From CAYNMC01 sp964398365 (GTDB lineage Bacteria; Patescibacteriota; Microgenomatia; UBA1400; CAYNMC01): a DNA stretch of 60,915 nucleotides. Below, in pieces: positions 34,623 to 44,123 of this stretch. Each line of letters opens with the position of its first letter. Within the stretch, counting starts at the first letter, position 1. The stretch is from positions 1-60,915 of the forward strand of contig CAYNMC010000014.1 in the NCBI GenBank assembly GCA_964398365.1, given 5' to 3'. The translations under genes and the position numbers were made by a program. The notes beneath the pieces were generated by a model. That model ran no database searches. It was given only the letters and a program-made list of their open reading frames with translations, and was not told where the DNA came from.

Positions 34623-35823
34623 GGGTTAGATTGTCGAGAAAAACCGTTTTCCAATCAGCAGCGATATTTAAATAGGCTAAGGTTAAATAGGGCAAGGCTA
34701 AAAGGGTATAAAGCCTAAGCCTTTGCCAGTCTTGATCAAGAAGCGCAAAAGGAACTAACCAAGCCGTGTATTGCAGGCCCCAGCCAGCGGTCAAAACATA
34801 AACGATGAGAATAAAAATTTTAAATTGCCTTAGAAGCGGCGGTTTTTTAAAATGCAATAAAATTAAACCTCCAAGTAAGCCCAAAATTAAAATTGAAAAC
34901 CGATATTGGTTATAAATCAGGCTTAAATTGGGAGGCAGAAGGGCCGTAAAACCCCAAGAGCCGCTGGCGCCTGAAGGATGGCTGAGCACGGTTTGAAACA
35001 AACGGCTGAAACTCGTGTAGACAAAAAACTGGTAAAGCTGACCAAAAGCCAAAATTGTGAGCAAAAAAATACTCAAATAAACAATCATCTTTTTCAAAGA
35101 TTTTAAATAAAGAAGAATTAAGGGTAAAAACATCACCGACCAGGTTTTGGTCATCACGGAAAAAGCCATCAATAAGCCACTTAGTGGCAACCGACGGGTC
35201 CTGTCAGGCGCTTTCGCCCCATGGCCACCCACAGCGGGGACTCCGGCCATGGGGGTCCCCCGGCGCCTGCCACCCGTCGGTTGGACTAAAAACCAAACGT
35301 TTAAAAGAAAAAAATAAATCAGGAGTATATCCGCCTGGCCATGGAAGGTAATGGTTAAAAAAAGAAGGGGATTGGTGACCAAAAGCAATTGGCTTTGTGG
35401 CTGTTGGTTTATTTTGGCGATGAGTTTGCCGGTTAAAAACATGATTGGAATTAAAAGACATTTAACCCAAAAAGAAAAAGTTAAAAAGGGAATTTTGGTG
35501 GTCAACCACCAAAACAAAGCATAAGGATAAATGGTAAACGGCCAAAAGGGATAAGTACCGTGGCTGGCGTCAAGCAAATAAATATCCAGTTTATGAGCAA
35601 GCATATAACCGGTGGAGGCAAACAAAGCGACGTCTTTAACTTCCGTGGTTAAAATCAAAGCGGTGAGTAAATGAAAAATAAAAATTAAACCCATTAAGTT
35701 TGGGTAAGAGGTTTTTAACCATTTTTTGAAAAGCTGATTTTGGTTTAAAAAGAGAAAGACAAGATGATAAAGACTTATCAGGAATAAACCGGCCGTCAAG
35801 AAGAGAAAAGTGTAAGTAAACAT
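34525..35823 (-). CDS. Polytopic membrane glycosyltransferase-like protein with in-frame palindromic insert
   Basis: With the ATG at 35823 (a TTG two codons upstream is the alternative) the protein has 432 residues and about ten membrane helices, like GT-C mannosyl- or arabinosyltransferase-type enzymes (LDIYLLDASHGTYPFWPF in an outer loop; FHGQADILLIYFFLLNVWFL). Between two helices, near residues 181-212, lies a stretch rich in Gly, Arg and Pro (TGGRRRGTPMAG) encoded by a GC-rich inverted repeat. The frame is kept, so the protein may tolerate the insert as an extra loop. The end overlaps the convergent gene by 98 bp. Confidence 0.78.
   Translation of the reverse strand: MFTYTFLFLTAGLFLISLYHLVFLFLNQNQLFKKWLKTSYPNLMGLIFIFHLLTALILTTEVKDVALFASTGYMLAHKLDIYLLDASHGTYPFWPFTIYPYALFWWLTTKIPFLTFSFWVKCLLIPIMFLTGKLIAKINQQPQSQLLLVTNPLLFLTITFHGQADILLIYFFLLNVWFLVQPTGGRRRGTPMAGVPAVGGHGAKAPDRTRRLPLSGLLMAFSVMTKTWSVMFLPLILLYLKSLKKMIVYLSIFLLTILAFGQLYQFFVYTSFSRLFQTVLSHPSGASGSWGFTALLPPNLSLIYNQYRFSILILGLLGGLILLHFKKPPLLRQFKIFILIVYVLTAGWGLQYTAWLVPFALLDQDWQRLRLYTLLALPYLTLAYLNIAADWKTVFLDNLTLKLSFLPWLFCFYWLFLELKAVYLWKSEGRKS
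35188..35283. repeat. 96-bp GC-rich palindromic element inserted in frame
   Basis: Three nested inverted repeats define it. CAACCGACGGGT (35188-35199) pairs with ACCCGTCGGTTG (35272-35283). CAGGCGC (35205-35211) pairs with GCGCCTG (35263-35269). CCCCATGGCC (35217-35226) pairs with GGCCATGGGG (35245-35254). The loop is 18 bases. The unit is far more GC-rich than its surroundings and is exactly 32 codons long, so the host reading frame continues. This resembles a mobile palindromic element (compare Rickettsia palindromic elements), though no second copy is in this window. Confidence 0.75.
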
Positions 35824-35856
35824 AAACAATTTATATTATAATGAAAATAAAGAAGG

Positions 35857-38829
35857 ATGAATCTTAAATCTTTTTATTTTTTGGCGCCGCTTATTTTTCT
35901 TAACCTTGGTTTGTTTTTCCTAGTTTTTCCTTGTCAGGAAAAACCTCTTTTGGCTCAAACCCAGGAAACCTCTTGGTACATGGCCGGCGCCAATCCCCAA
36001 AGAACCTCCTGGGTACCGGAAGGTCCTACAGGAAAGTTGAAACCTTTATGGTACAAACCCATTGAAGCTTATGTTTTGCCAAGAACTCAGATTATTGCCG
36101 CCAACAACACTCTCTATCTTTCTACCGCCAAGGGTCTTTACGCCTTTGACGCCATCACCGGCGCTGAAAAATGGGTTTATCCGACAGCAATGCCTTTGGG
36201 ACATAGTCCAAGCGTGGTTAACGGTGTGGTTTACGTTGCCGGCTTTGACCACAAACTCTACGCCCTTAATGCCACCACTGGTGCTTTAATCTGGACCTTT
36301 GAAGCCCAACAAGGTTTTCAAACCAATCCTTTGGTGGTTAATAACACAGTTTATTTGGGTAATCGTGATTCTTACTTCTATGCCGTAGATGCCATTAATG
36401 GTAGTTTAAAATGGAAATACAAAACTGAAGGACCGATTCTTTTCTCAGCCGCTGCCAGCCCTGATAATTCTACCATCTATTTTACTTCTAATGACATGCA
36501 CGCCTATGCTTTAAATGCCAGCAATGGTTCGCTCATCTGGAAATCTCAAAAACTTCCTGGTTCGGGTTTTACTTCCTGGTGGCCGGTGGTCTACCGTAAC
36601 TATGTCATCTTTGGAGGTAGTCATAATTATCGCCTTTCAACCGTTTCCTTTGGCGGTCAAGTGAATAATACTTTAGATAAATCTTATGTTTATAAGGATT
36701 ATAGTACTTTACCGAGAGGAACCTTAGTTGGTCCTCTCTCCAATGAACCCGGTGATTGGGCTGCAGGAACAGTCACCCTGGATACCAGTCAGTTTACTGC
36801 CTCCTCAAGCGGTATCACCCGGCCTATTACCGAATACTATGAAGAAATGCCTTGGCGCAGAACCAACTTTGTCTTAGAGAGAAGTACTGGTCAGGAATAT
36901 ACCACTGATTTTGATCATGACGATAAGCAAGAATATACTCCTTTCTTGTGGTTTGGTACCCATGGTGGTAATCGCTACCCGCCGATTGTCGGCGGTGATG
37001 GCGTCATCTATCAAACCAACAGTTACGAGTCAGACCAGTGGATTCCTAGCGGCCACGTGGTTGGCTGGAAGCTAGGCAGTCCTTTTATTTCGTTAGTTAG
37101 CTGTGATTGGGGGGCGGTAGATGAACCCCATGCTTATTCAGCTGGAGGCAATGTCATTTATTGGACTTTAATCGGTGACCGGCAGGCCGGAGGGTTTAAC
37201 ATTAATATTCCCCGCCAGATCGACATTAATCATTATAATACTTACAAAACTTTCAAATGCAACCGCAATGCTGAATGGGAATATTACACTTATAATCTTC
37301 ACCAGCTTTTGCCAAATTATTACGTGGGTAGACTTTGGGGCGGCGGTCCAGGCACAGATAAGTTTTGTTCTTGGTGCAATGATCAAGCTTTCGCCAGCTT
37401 TGGCAGTCCTCATGGGGTTTATAACTATCACTATGAAGTTGCTCCCCCTATTCCTTACCAAGGTCGGCTTTATACCCTCAACAGCAACGGCATTACCGCT
37501 TGGGGGACACCAGCTCCTGACTGTGCCACCACGAATTGCCTTTTGACTGAAGCGAAGATTGCTACCCCACAAAAACCACAGCTGAAAATCCCCAGCAAAG
37601 AGGAATTGAAAATTAAGCTTAATGACGAAGTTCAAAAAATCATTACCGCCGGCCATTTAAGACCAGGCTACTTAAGTTCGGGAGGCCTTGATAGTCAACA
37701 TCAATGTACTGATGATTTTTTTGTTGATTATTTTCATGAACCCTGGGAGACATTTTCTGTCCTTCAATCAGCCTTGCCTTATTTAGCTTCAGATTTGCAA
37801 ACCCAAGTCCGTAGTTATCTCCAGCAAGAATTTACCACCTATCCTTTTTACCAATATTTTCATATTGGTTGGGTCAATGGCAGTCAAAGAGAGTTTGGGG
37901 AGACACCGCCTGAGTTTACGGCTAATGTCAGTAAGGTCCCAGCCAAAACTGTTATTTATCCGCTTACCAACAGTGTTGGTGAAAGAATACCTCCTTGGAG
38001 TTTTCCGCCTCATGCGTTTTATTACACTTTCAAATATGCGCAGATGTTTGGGGGTGATATCCTCACTATTTTTAACAATACAAAAAAGAAGCTTTTAACT
38101 ATTTTAACTAGTCCGCCAGCTGACCAACTCCTGATTAAATATCCTTACTTTCTCAATAGTTATATTGCTGGGAACCTTGGTTATTTAGAATTGGAAAAAT
38201 TAGCTGGTTTACCTGAATCAGCGAGCATCAGAACGGAATTAAACCGTTTGTTGGCTTTGCGCCAAGATAATTTTTCAACTTATCCGGCGTCGACAGAAAT
38301 TTATCCAACAAAATATTGCCGAGCCTTAAATGTTTCTCGTAATTTCTTATATTTGGTGCCAGAGTTGGCTCAATATCTGCATGACCATAATTTTTCCCAA
38401 GTCCAAGAGGCTGTGACCGAATATGAAAGAATTACTCCTTACTGGTTTGTTTCCAGGTTTGAATCAGGCACCGGTGAGGGCGGCATGCACCATCTTTATG
38501 ATTATCATTCCTTGTTCCAAGCTAAGGCTATGATCTTAAAAGAACCCTATGAAGAGTTGGTCAAATACCTAGATGTTCCTGCTTTTGAAAAAGGCGATCT
38601 TTTCTACATTGATAATCTTGTGGCGGCTTTGGCAGCAGCGGAAAATAAAGCTAGCTGTGAGGGAGATTTAAATATTGATGGTAAAAGAGATTTTGGTGAT
38701 TTAAAGCTGGTCTTGGCAAAATATGCCCAAGCCTGTAGCGGTTGTCCGGAGGATATTAACAAAGATGGCAAGGTAAATAGTGCTGATCTTAAGTTTATCT
38801 TAAAGTTTTGGGGACAAAATTGTCCATGA
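35857..38829 (+). CDS. Secreted PQQ-type beta-propeller protein with C-terminal dockerin
   Basis: A 990-residue exported protein. A signal peptide (about residues 1-33) is followed by an N-terminal propeller with repeated PQQ/YWTD-like blades (ANNTLYLSTAKGLYAFDAIT and VNGVVYVAGFDHKLYALNAT). A large middle part has no recognised motif and is helical near the end. A C-terminal type I dockerin spans about 935-990 with two EF-like loops (DLNIDGKRDFGDL and DINKDGKVNSADL). Dockerins bind cohesins to assemble multi-enzyme complexes on surfaces. A GAAGG Shine-Dalgarno and a TATAAT at 35837-35842 precede the start. The stop overlaps the next gene (ATGA). Confidence 0.85.
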   Translation: MNLKSFYFLAPLIFLNLGLFFLVFPCQEKPLLAQTQETSWYMAGANPQRTSWVPEGPTGKLKPLWYKPIEAYVLPRTQIIAANNTLYLSTAKGLYAFDAITGAEKWVYPTAMPLGHSPSVVNGVVYVAGFDHKLYALNATTGALIWTFEAQQGFQTNPLVVNNTVYLGNRDSYFYAVDAINGSLKWKYKTEGPILFSAAASPDNSTIYFTSNDMHAYALNASNGSLIWKSQKLPGSGFTSWWPVVYRNYVIFGGSHNYRLSTVSFGGQVNNTLDKSYVYKDYSTLPRGTLVGPLSNEPGDWAAGTVTLDTSQFTASSSGITRPITEYYEEMPWRRTNFVLERSTGQEYTTDFDHDDKQEYTPFLWFGTHGGNRYPPIVGGDGVIYQTNSYESDQWIPSGHVVGWKLGSPFISLVSCDWGAVDEPHAYSAGGNVIYWTLIGDRQAGGFNINIPRQIDINHYNTYKTFKCNRNAEWEYYTYNLHQLLPNYYVGRLWGGGPGTDKFCSWCNDQAFASFGSPHGVYNYHYEVAPPIPYQGRLYTLNSNGITAWGTPAPDCATTNCLLTEAKIATPQKPQLKIPSKEELKIKLNDEVQKIITAGHLRPGYLSSGGLDSQHQCTDDFFVDYFHEPWETFSVLQSALPYLASDLQTQVRSYLQQEFTTYPFYQYFHIGWVNGSQREFGETPPEFTANVSKVPAKTVIYPLTNSVGERIPPWSFPPHAFYYTFKYAQMFGGDILTIFNNTKKKLLTILTSPPADQLLIKYPYFLNSYIAGNLGYLELEKLAGLPESASIRTELNRLLALRQDNFSTYPASTEIYPTKYCRALNVSRNFLYLVPELAQYLHDHNFSQVQEAVTEYERITPYWFVSRFESGTGEGGMHHLYDYHSLFQAKAMILKEPYEELVKYLDVPAFEKGDLFYIDNLVAALAAAENKASCEGDLNIDGKRDFGDLKLVLAKYAQACSGCPEDINKDGKVNSADLKFILKFWGQNCP

Positions 38830-41549
38830 AAAAAATAATTTTTTCTTTTTTAATTAACCTTCTTATCTTTCTGTTTTTTTTGGTGATTTTATCGAGGGTT
38901 AGTCAGGCTGTTGCACCTACTATCAGCAACCTTACCGATAACCGCAGTCAATACCCCAATGCTCAAATTCCCAAATATGAAAAATTTGAACTCACTTTCC
39001 AAGTACAAACCACTGCCCAGAATCTTCAACTGCCGTATGATCCGGCGCCGCCAGCCGGCGTCAAGGCCGGTGAAGGCATCAGCGTTGAGGGTTTATTTAC
39101 CCCTGATAATTGGCAAACAGTTTATACTTTGCCTGGTTTTTATTTTCAGGATTTTGAGTATCAAGTAAAGAGCAGTCAAGATTGGCTTTATCCGACGGGT
39201 AATTTCTTTTGGAAAATCCGTTTTTCGCCGCCTAAAGAGGGAAACTGGCAGTATAAAATTAGCGTGACGGATCGTGAGGGAAGGAGTGAAAGTCAAATTG
39301 GAAATTTTACAGTTGTAAGTTCTGAAAATAAAGGTTTTATCCGGGTGAGCAAAACTGATAGTCGTTATTTCCAGCATGAAAACGGTGATTATTTTCCAGG
39401 TTTAGGTTATAACATGAATTTTAATCATATCTCCTGGGATAATCCAGTTTTGGGCAATACCGGTAACTTTAAAAAAATGGGAGAAAATGGTATTCAGCTT
39501 ATTAGGCTTTGGCTTTCCCAATGGGCGATTTATGGTTCAATGTGGGGACCTTGGCGTTCGGCCATGAAAGGATCAGAATATGATGGTTTATCTTTGGATT
39601 ATGCTTATCCAGGCAGTGAAGTCTCCATGAAGCTTAGTTGGCCAGATAACCCCGGGATGTTCTTAGGCTGGATGAAAAAGTCACCGGCAGTGAAAAGGAA
39701 TACCAACTATCATCTTCTGGTACGTTATTTTTTACCTAAACCACTGCAAGGTCCCAGAATTGATGGTTACCCTTACGGTTTGGTTGCCCGGATTGGCGGT
39801 TGGATGGCTGAAAGTCTTAGTCAAATCAGCGATCCCTGTGCGGTTCGCGTGCCTTATTCTTGGGGTCAGCCAGCCTGTCAAATCGTTTCCAATTACGCCA
39901 CTGCTTCGCCTTTAGGCAGCAATAATCTTCCTCAATGGTCAACTTTTGAAGGTTCATTTAATTCGGGCAATAAAGATTTTATGGATTATTTTTATTTGAC
40001 TTTGGAAAATGTGATGAGTCCTGATGATAATCACGGCTCAACGGCTTATATTGATCTGGTTGAAATTAGGGAAGACTTAGGGAATGGTCAGTATGGTCCT
40101 AATCTTATTTCAAAACCTTGGCTGGCCCAACATCTTTATTTTGATCAAAGACAAGCGTTTGCTTTTGATAAAGTGGTCGAGCTGGCGGCTCAGAATGGTG
40201 TTTATCTGCGGCCGGTAATTTTGGAAAAAAATGATTGGATTTTTAATCGGATTCAAAACGACGGCACGATTACCAATAATCCGAGCAATAACAATTTTTA
40301 TGGCAATTGGCGCAACGTAAACCGTATGCGCTGGTTGCAACAAGCTTGGTGGCGTTATCTTCAGGCAAGATGGGGTTATTCGCCAAACATTCATTCTTGG
40401 GAGCTGTTAAACGAGGGCGATCCCTACAACGGTTTGCATTATACTTTGGCTGATGAATTTGCCAAATATATGCACCAGTTTAAACCCAATGATCATCTGG
40501 CTACCACCTCTTTTTGGCACAGCTTTCCTACCTTGCCTTTCTGGCAAAACAGCAATTATCCCAATTTGGATTTTGCCGATGTCCATTTATATGTAGCTTC
40601 AGGCAGTGGCGTAAGACTTCGGGTAGACAAGCCTACTAATGGTGCAACCATCACCATTGCCAATCCTGAAGATTTTTATGATACCGCTCTTCAGACCCAA
40701 CAGTTGAGTTTACAAATAGGAGCCTTTCAACCTTATGGTGTAGCCAAACCGGTGATTCGCGGCGAAACCGGATTTACACCTGCGGGGGGAAAGGTAGGCG
40801 GTTTAGACGATGAGATTGCCACGAAAGATACTCAGGGTCTTTGGTTACATAATTATCTTTGGGGTCAAATTAACGCCGGCGGCTTACTTGAGGCTTACTG
40901 GTATGAAAATTATCATATTTATAATAAAAATTTTGATCACCGGCGTGAGTTTGGTAATTATTATCGCTTTATTAAGGATATTCCTTTAAATAATGGTCAT
41001 TATCAAGATGTAGGAGCGACGGTTTCTGAGCCTAATCTGCGGGTTTGGGGACAAAAGGATCTAGTCAACGGCAAAGCTCATCTCTGGTTAGCCAATAAAA
41101 ATCATACTTGGAAGAATGTGGTTGATGGGGTGACGATGACACCGATCACGAGTACAGTTACCATTTCCGGTTTTAAAGCCAATACCACTTATTCTTTGGA
41201 GTGGTGGAACACTTATACTGGGGTTGTCGATAATACCTTGAGTCCGAAGACAATTACGAGTGATAGCCACGGCAATCTTGTCCTTAGTGTTAATAACCTG
41301 ACTACTGATCTGGCTGTCAAGATTGGAGCGCCTGTCTCACCTTCCCCAACACCCTCAAGTTCACCCTCGCCTGCCTGCCAGGCAGATGTTGACGGCAACA
41401 AGACAGTTAACTTCCTTGATTTAAAACAAGTTTTGGGTAAATACGGCACCACTTGTACCGCCTGTCCTGAGGATCTTAACAAGGATGGCGAGGTTAATGG
41501 AGCTGATTTGGTGGTGGTGCTTAAATTCTGGCAGCAAATTTGTTTTTGA
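38826..41549 (+). CDS. Secreted DUF5060/glycoside hydrolase-like protein with C-terminal dockerin
   Basis: With the ATG at 38826, overlapping the previous stop, the protein has 907 residues. A signal peptide (about 1-28) precedes a DUF5060-like beta-sandwich (about 30-165). A TIM-barrel glycosidase-like region (about 170-700) follows, with candidate acid/base Glu530 (WELLNEGDPY) and nucleophile Glu647 (VIRGETGF) in the clan GH-A arrangement. A beta domain and a Ser/Pro linker lead to a type I dockerin (about 855-907). The substrate is probably a polysaccharide. It is co-transcribed with the other dockerin protein. The catalytic assignments are inferred from motif spacing. Confidence 0.82.
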   Translation: MKKIIFSFLINLLIFLFFLVILSRVSQAVAPTISNLTDNRSQYPNAQIPKYEKFELTFQVQTTAQNLQLPYDPAPPAGVKAGEGISVEGLFTPDNWQTVYTLPGFYFQDFEYQVKSSQDWLYPTGNFFWKIRFSPPKEGNWQYKISVTDREGRSESQIGNFTVVSSENKGFIRVSKTDSRYFQHENGDYFPGLGYNMNFNHISWDNPVLGNTGNFKKMGENGIQLIRLWLSQWAIYGSMWGPWRSAMKGSEYDGLSLDYAYPGSEVSMKLSWPDNPGMFLGWMKKSPAVKRNTNYHLLVRYFLPKPLQGPRIDGYPYGLVARIGGWMAESLSQISDPCAVRVPYSWGQPACQIVSNYATASPLGSNNLPQWSTFEGSFNSGNKDFMDYFYLTLENVMSPDDNHGSTAYIDLVEIREDLGNGQYGPNLISKPWLAQHLYFDQRQAFAFDKVVELAAQNGVYLRPVILEKNDWIFNRIQNDGTITNNPSNNNFYGNWRNVNRMRWLQQAWWRYLQARWGYSPNIHSWELLNEGDPYNGLHYTLADEFAKYMHQFKPNDHLATTSFWHSFPTLPFWQNSNYPNLDFADVHLYVASGSGVRLRVDKPTNGATITIANPEDFYDTALQTQQLSLQIGAFQPYGVAKPVIRGETGFTPAGGKVGGLDDEIATKDTQGLWLHNYLWGQINAGGLLEAYWYENYHIYNKNFDHRREFGNYYRFIKDIPLNNGHYQDVGATVSEPNLRVWGQKDLVNGKAHLWLANKNHTWKNVVDGVTMTPITSTVTISGFKANTTYSLEWWNTYTGVVDNTLSPKTITSDSHGNLVLSVNNLTTDLAVKIGAPVSPSPTPSSSPSPACQADVDGNKTVNFLDLKQVLGKYGTTCTACPEDLNKDGEVNGADLVVVLKFWQQICF
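41371..41385. repeat. 15-bp GC-rich palindrome at the dockerin linker boundary
   Basis: CTGCCTG-C-CAGGCAG has perfect 7-bp arms and a one-base centre, as at 27585-27599. It lies between the Ser/Pro linker and the dockerin and is five codons long. Confidence 0.4.
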
Positions 41550-41661
41550 ATTTTTAAGTTTGGCTAAAGCTTCTTGTTTAAATAATTTTTTCCTGTTAGC
41601 ATAAGTTTCAGACGGAATCAAAAAGTAAACGCAAGATTAAAATAAAAATTCTTTAAAATTT

Positions 41662-42852
41662 ATGATCCAATTTGCTTGGCTGAAAAGTTTAATTTTGGGT
41701 AATTTAGGAGAGAAAAAGAGAGTTTATCGTAGGCTTTTGAAGTTAGCAGAAAAGCAAGGGATTAATTTGGCTTCGAGTAAAGAACTTTACCAGAAGAGGA
41801 AGAGGTTGGGAGAGAGCATGGTGATTCCTGCTTTTAACTTGCGCAGTTTGACCTTTGAATTAGCAGAGGGAATTTTTCAGGCTGCCAAAGAATTAAAAAC
41901 AGATTTTTTTATTTTTGAGATTGCTCGTTCTGAATTAAACTATACCCAGCAACATCCTTATGGTTACGCTGGTTTAATTTTAGCAGCAGCCTTAAACTCA
42001 GGTTGGCAGAGATCAGTTTATCTTCAAGCAGATCATCTTCAGATTAATCCGGAGCGTTATGGTCACACTTTGATCAAGGAAATCCACTTGGTGAAAAAAT
42101 TGCTTAAAGCCTATCTTAAAGCTGGCTTTTTAAGTTTGGATTTAGATTGCTCAGCCTTAAATAATCTTCAGGAAAAAAAGCCGGCATTGCTTTTAAAAGC
42201 CAATTTTAAAGCCTCACTTAAACTCCTTCGCTATCTTAAGTTGCTTAAAGCCAGTGAAAAACTAGCAGTAGGTTTGGAAGTTGGCGAAATTGGTAGCCGA
42301 AGCACTACCCTTGAAGAATTAAAGTGGTTTTTAGAAAATCTGAAAGCAAAGGCTCCCACCTCACCGGTGGTTAAAATTGCTGTTCAGACCGGCACCACCC
42401 ATGGAGGAAGGGTTAACGCTCAAGGTGAGTTAGAGACGATGCCCGTTGATTTTAAACGCCTACAAGAACTCAATAAACTGGCTCAGGCTTATGGGTTTTA
42501 TGGTGTTGTGCAACATGGTGCTTCAACCCTACCGCTTTCCATACTTCGAAGACTGCCCGAGACCGGCATTTTGGAAGTTCATTTAGGTACGGCTTTTCAG
42601 AATTTAATCTTTGATCATCCAGATTTTCCGCCGAGTTTAAAAATTAAAATTTATCGATGGTTAGAAGAAAAATTTGCCAACAGGCTTAAAGTTGGGCAAA
42701 CAAAAGCTCAGTTTTATTATGAATTTCGTAAACAAAGCTGGGGTGAATTTAAAAAAGAATTTTTGGCCTTACCAGAGAGCTTTAAAAAAGAAATAAGCGC
42801 CTCAATGAAGAAAAAAACAAAGGAAATATTTGAAGCCTTAAAAATTTCTTGA
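41662..42852 (+). CDS. Class II fructose-bisphosphate aldolase-family protein
   Basis: A 396-residue protein with class II aldolase landmarks: PAFNLRSL near 56, the zinc ligand context LQADH (His125), EVGEIGS near 218-224, GTTHGG near 254 and VQHGAST near 287. It is longer than bacterial Fba (about 300), with an N-terminal helical extension (1-50) and a longer C-terminus. It likely splits or forms a ketose bisphosphate in glycolysis or gluconeogenesis; fructose versus tagatose or another substrate cannot be told. It sits directly before pgk. No Shine-Dalgarno is seen. Confidence 0.85.
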   Translation: MIQFAWLKSLILGNLGEKKRVYRRLLKLAEKQGINLASSKELYQKRKRLGESMVIPAFNLRSLTFELAEGIFQAAKELKTDFFIFEIARSELNYTQQHPYGYAGLILAAALNSGWQRSVYLQADHLQINPERYGHTLIKEIHLVKKLLKAYLKAGFLSLDLDCSALNNLQEKKPALLLKANFKASLKLLRYLKLLKASEKLAVGLEVGEIGSRSTTLEELKWFLENLKAKAPTSPVVKIAVQTGTTHGGRVNAQGELETMPVDFKRLQELNKLAQAYGFYGVVQHGASTLPLSILRRLPETGILEVHLGTAFQNLIFDHPDFPPSLKIKIYRWLEEKFANRLKVGQTKAQFYYEFRKQSWGEFKKEFLALPESFKKEISASMKKKTKEIFEALKIS

Positions 42853-42923
42853 TGATTTAATTACTAATAAACAATTGATTGGCTGATTAAAGAAGAAAAT
42901 TTATTTAACAAGAGTTAAAAGAG

Positions 42924-44102
42924 ATGATTTTAAGAACTGTCAAAGATATCAATTTAAAAAATAAACGTGTTCTGGTGAGGGTTGATTATAACGTGAGTTT
43001 GGGTCAAGCTGATTTAGCCGACCAGTTGAGATTAAGACAAAGCCTACCGACAATTAATTATCTTCTTTCCCAGAATTGTTTAGTGATTTTGATCTCACAT
43101 TTAGGCAGACCCGGAGGTGAGGTTAAACCCCAATACTCACTGAAACCTTTGCTGCCCACTCTCGAAAAACTCTTGAAGCGGTCACTCACTTTTTTTGATG
43201 ATTTTTTGACTGTTTCAGTTCAGGAAAAAATTAAAAACTTGCCTTTGGGCGAGATTATCTTGTTGGAAAATCTGCGCTTTTATCCGGGCGAAGAAGCCAA
43301 TGAAGAAAGTTTCAGTCGACAATTAGCAGCCTTAGCAGAGGTTTTTGTTCAAGATGGTTTTGGGGTTTGCCATCGTCCACACGCTTCGGTAATTGGTTTA
43401 CCACAATTTTTACCGGCAGTGGCAGGTTTGCTTCTGGCTAAGGAAGTAGATTTAATTAGCAAAACGCTTAAGCAGCCTCAAAGACCAATGGTAGTGGTTT
43501 TGGGTGGTGCCAAAACAGAAACAAAAATTGGTTTGCTTAACCGACTTTTGGAAATTGCCGATATTTTACTGCTTGGCGGTTGTTTAGCCAATACTTTTTT
43601 AAAAGCCAGTGGCTATGAAGTGGGTCAATCAAAAGTGGACAAAGAGGCTTGTTTGGCTGCCCAGCAAATTTTGACAAAGGCTAAAACTTTAGCCAAACCC
43701 TGCTTTTTGCCTCTTGATGTTGTTTTGGGAGATACGACTTCTAACTTTGTCAATGGTGAAGTTTCTGTTAATAAAATTCAGCCGCAGTTGCAAATTTTAG
43801 ATATTGGCTCAGAAACACGCCAAAAATTTAGCCAAATTCTTAAAAAAGCTAAAACCATTATTTGGAATGGTCCGTTGGGGCTGATTGAACAAGAAGCTTA
43901 CCGTGGCGGCACCCAAGCAGTTTACCAAGCAATTGCCGAAAATAAACAAGCAGTAGCTTTAATTGGCGGCGGTGAGACGCTGGCGGCGATTAATCAAAAA
44001 ATTACCCCTTCTCATATTTACCTTTCTACCGGCGGTGGTGCCATGCTTGAATTTATCGAAAAGGGTACCTTGGCGGGCATAGAAGTCTTGTTAAATAAAT
44101 AA
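42924..44102 (+). CDS. pgk: Phosphoglycerate kinase
   Basis: A 392-residue enzyme of normal length: VRVDYNVSL near the N-terminus, SHLGRPGG near 59-66, LLENLRFYPGEE near 113, GGAKTETKIGLL near 193, and nucleotide-binding GGGETLAAI and LSTGGGAMLEF near the end. It catalyses the ATP-forming step between 1,3-bisphosphoglycerate and 3-phosphoglycerate. It follows the aldolase gene by 71 bp and precedes a DUF5667 gene. Confidence 0.97.
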   Translation: MILRTVKDINLKNKRVLVRVDYNVSLGQADLADQLRLRQSLPTINYLLSQNCLVILISHLGRPGGEVKPQYSLKPLLPTLEKLLKRSLTFFDDFLTVSVQEKIKNLPLGEIILLENLRFYPGEEANEESFSRQLAALAEVFVQDGFGVCHRPHASVIGLPQFLPAVAGLLLAKEVDLISKTLKQPQRPMVVVLGGAKTETKIGLLNRLLEIADILLLGGCLANTFLKASGYEVGQSKVDKEACLAAQQILTKAKTLAKPCFLPLDVVLGDTTSNFVNGEVSVNKIQPQLQILDIGSETRQKFSQILKKAKTIIWNGPLGLIEQEAYRGGTQAVYQAIAENKQAVALIGGGETLAAINQKITPSHIYLSTGGGAMLEFIEKGTLAGIEVLLNK

Positions 44103-44116
44103 AGTGGTTATAAAAT
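44088..44116 (+). promoter_or_regulatory. Predicted leaderless promoter of the DUF5667 gene, overlapping the pgk stop
   Basis: TTGTTA (44088-44093), a 17-bp spacer and TAAAAT (44111-44116) end 7 nt before the ATG at 44124. The -35 lies in the last codons of pgk. Confidence 0.55.
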
Positions 44117-44123
44117 AAAAAGA

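Noticed and set aside
37168..37656. Long antisense open frames inside the dockerin, solute-binding and reductase genes
   Set aside because: They lack start signals and conserved motifs and lie wholly inside well-supported genes; they follow from base composition.
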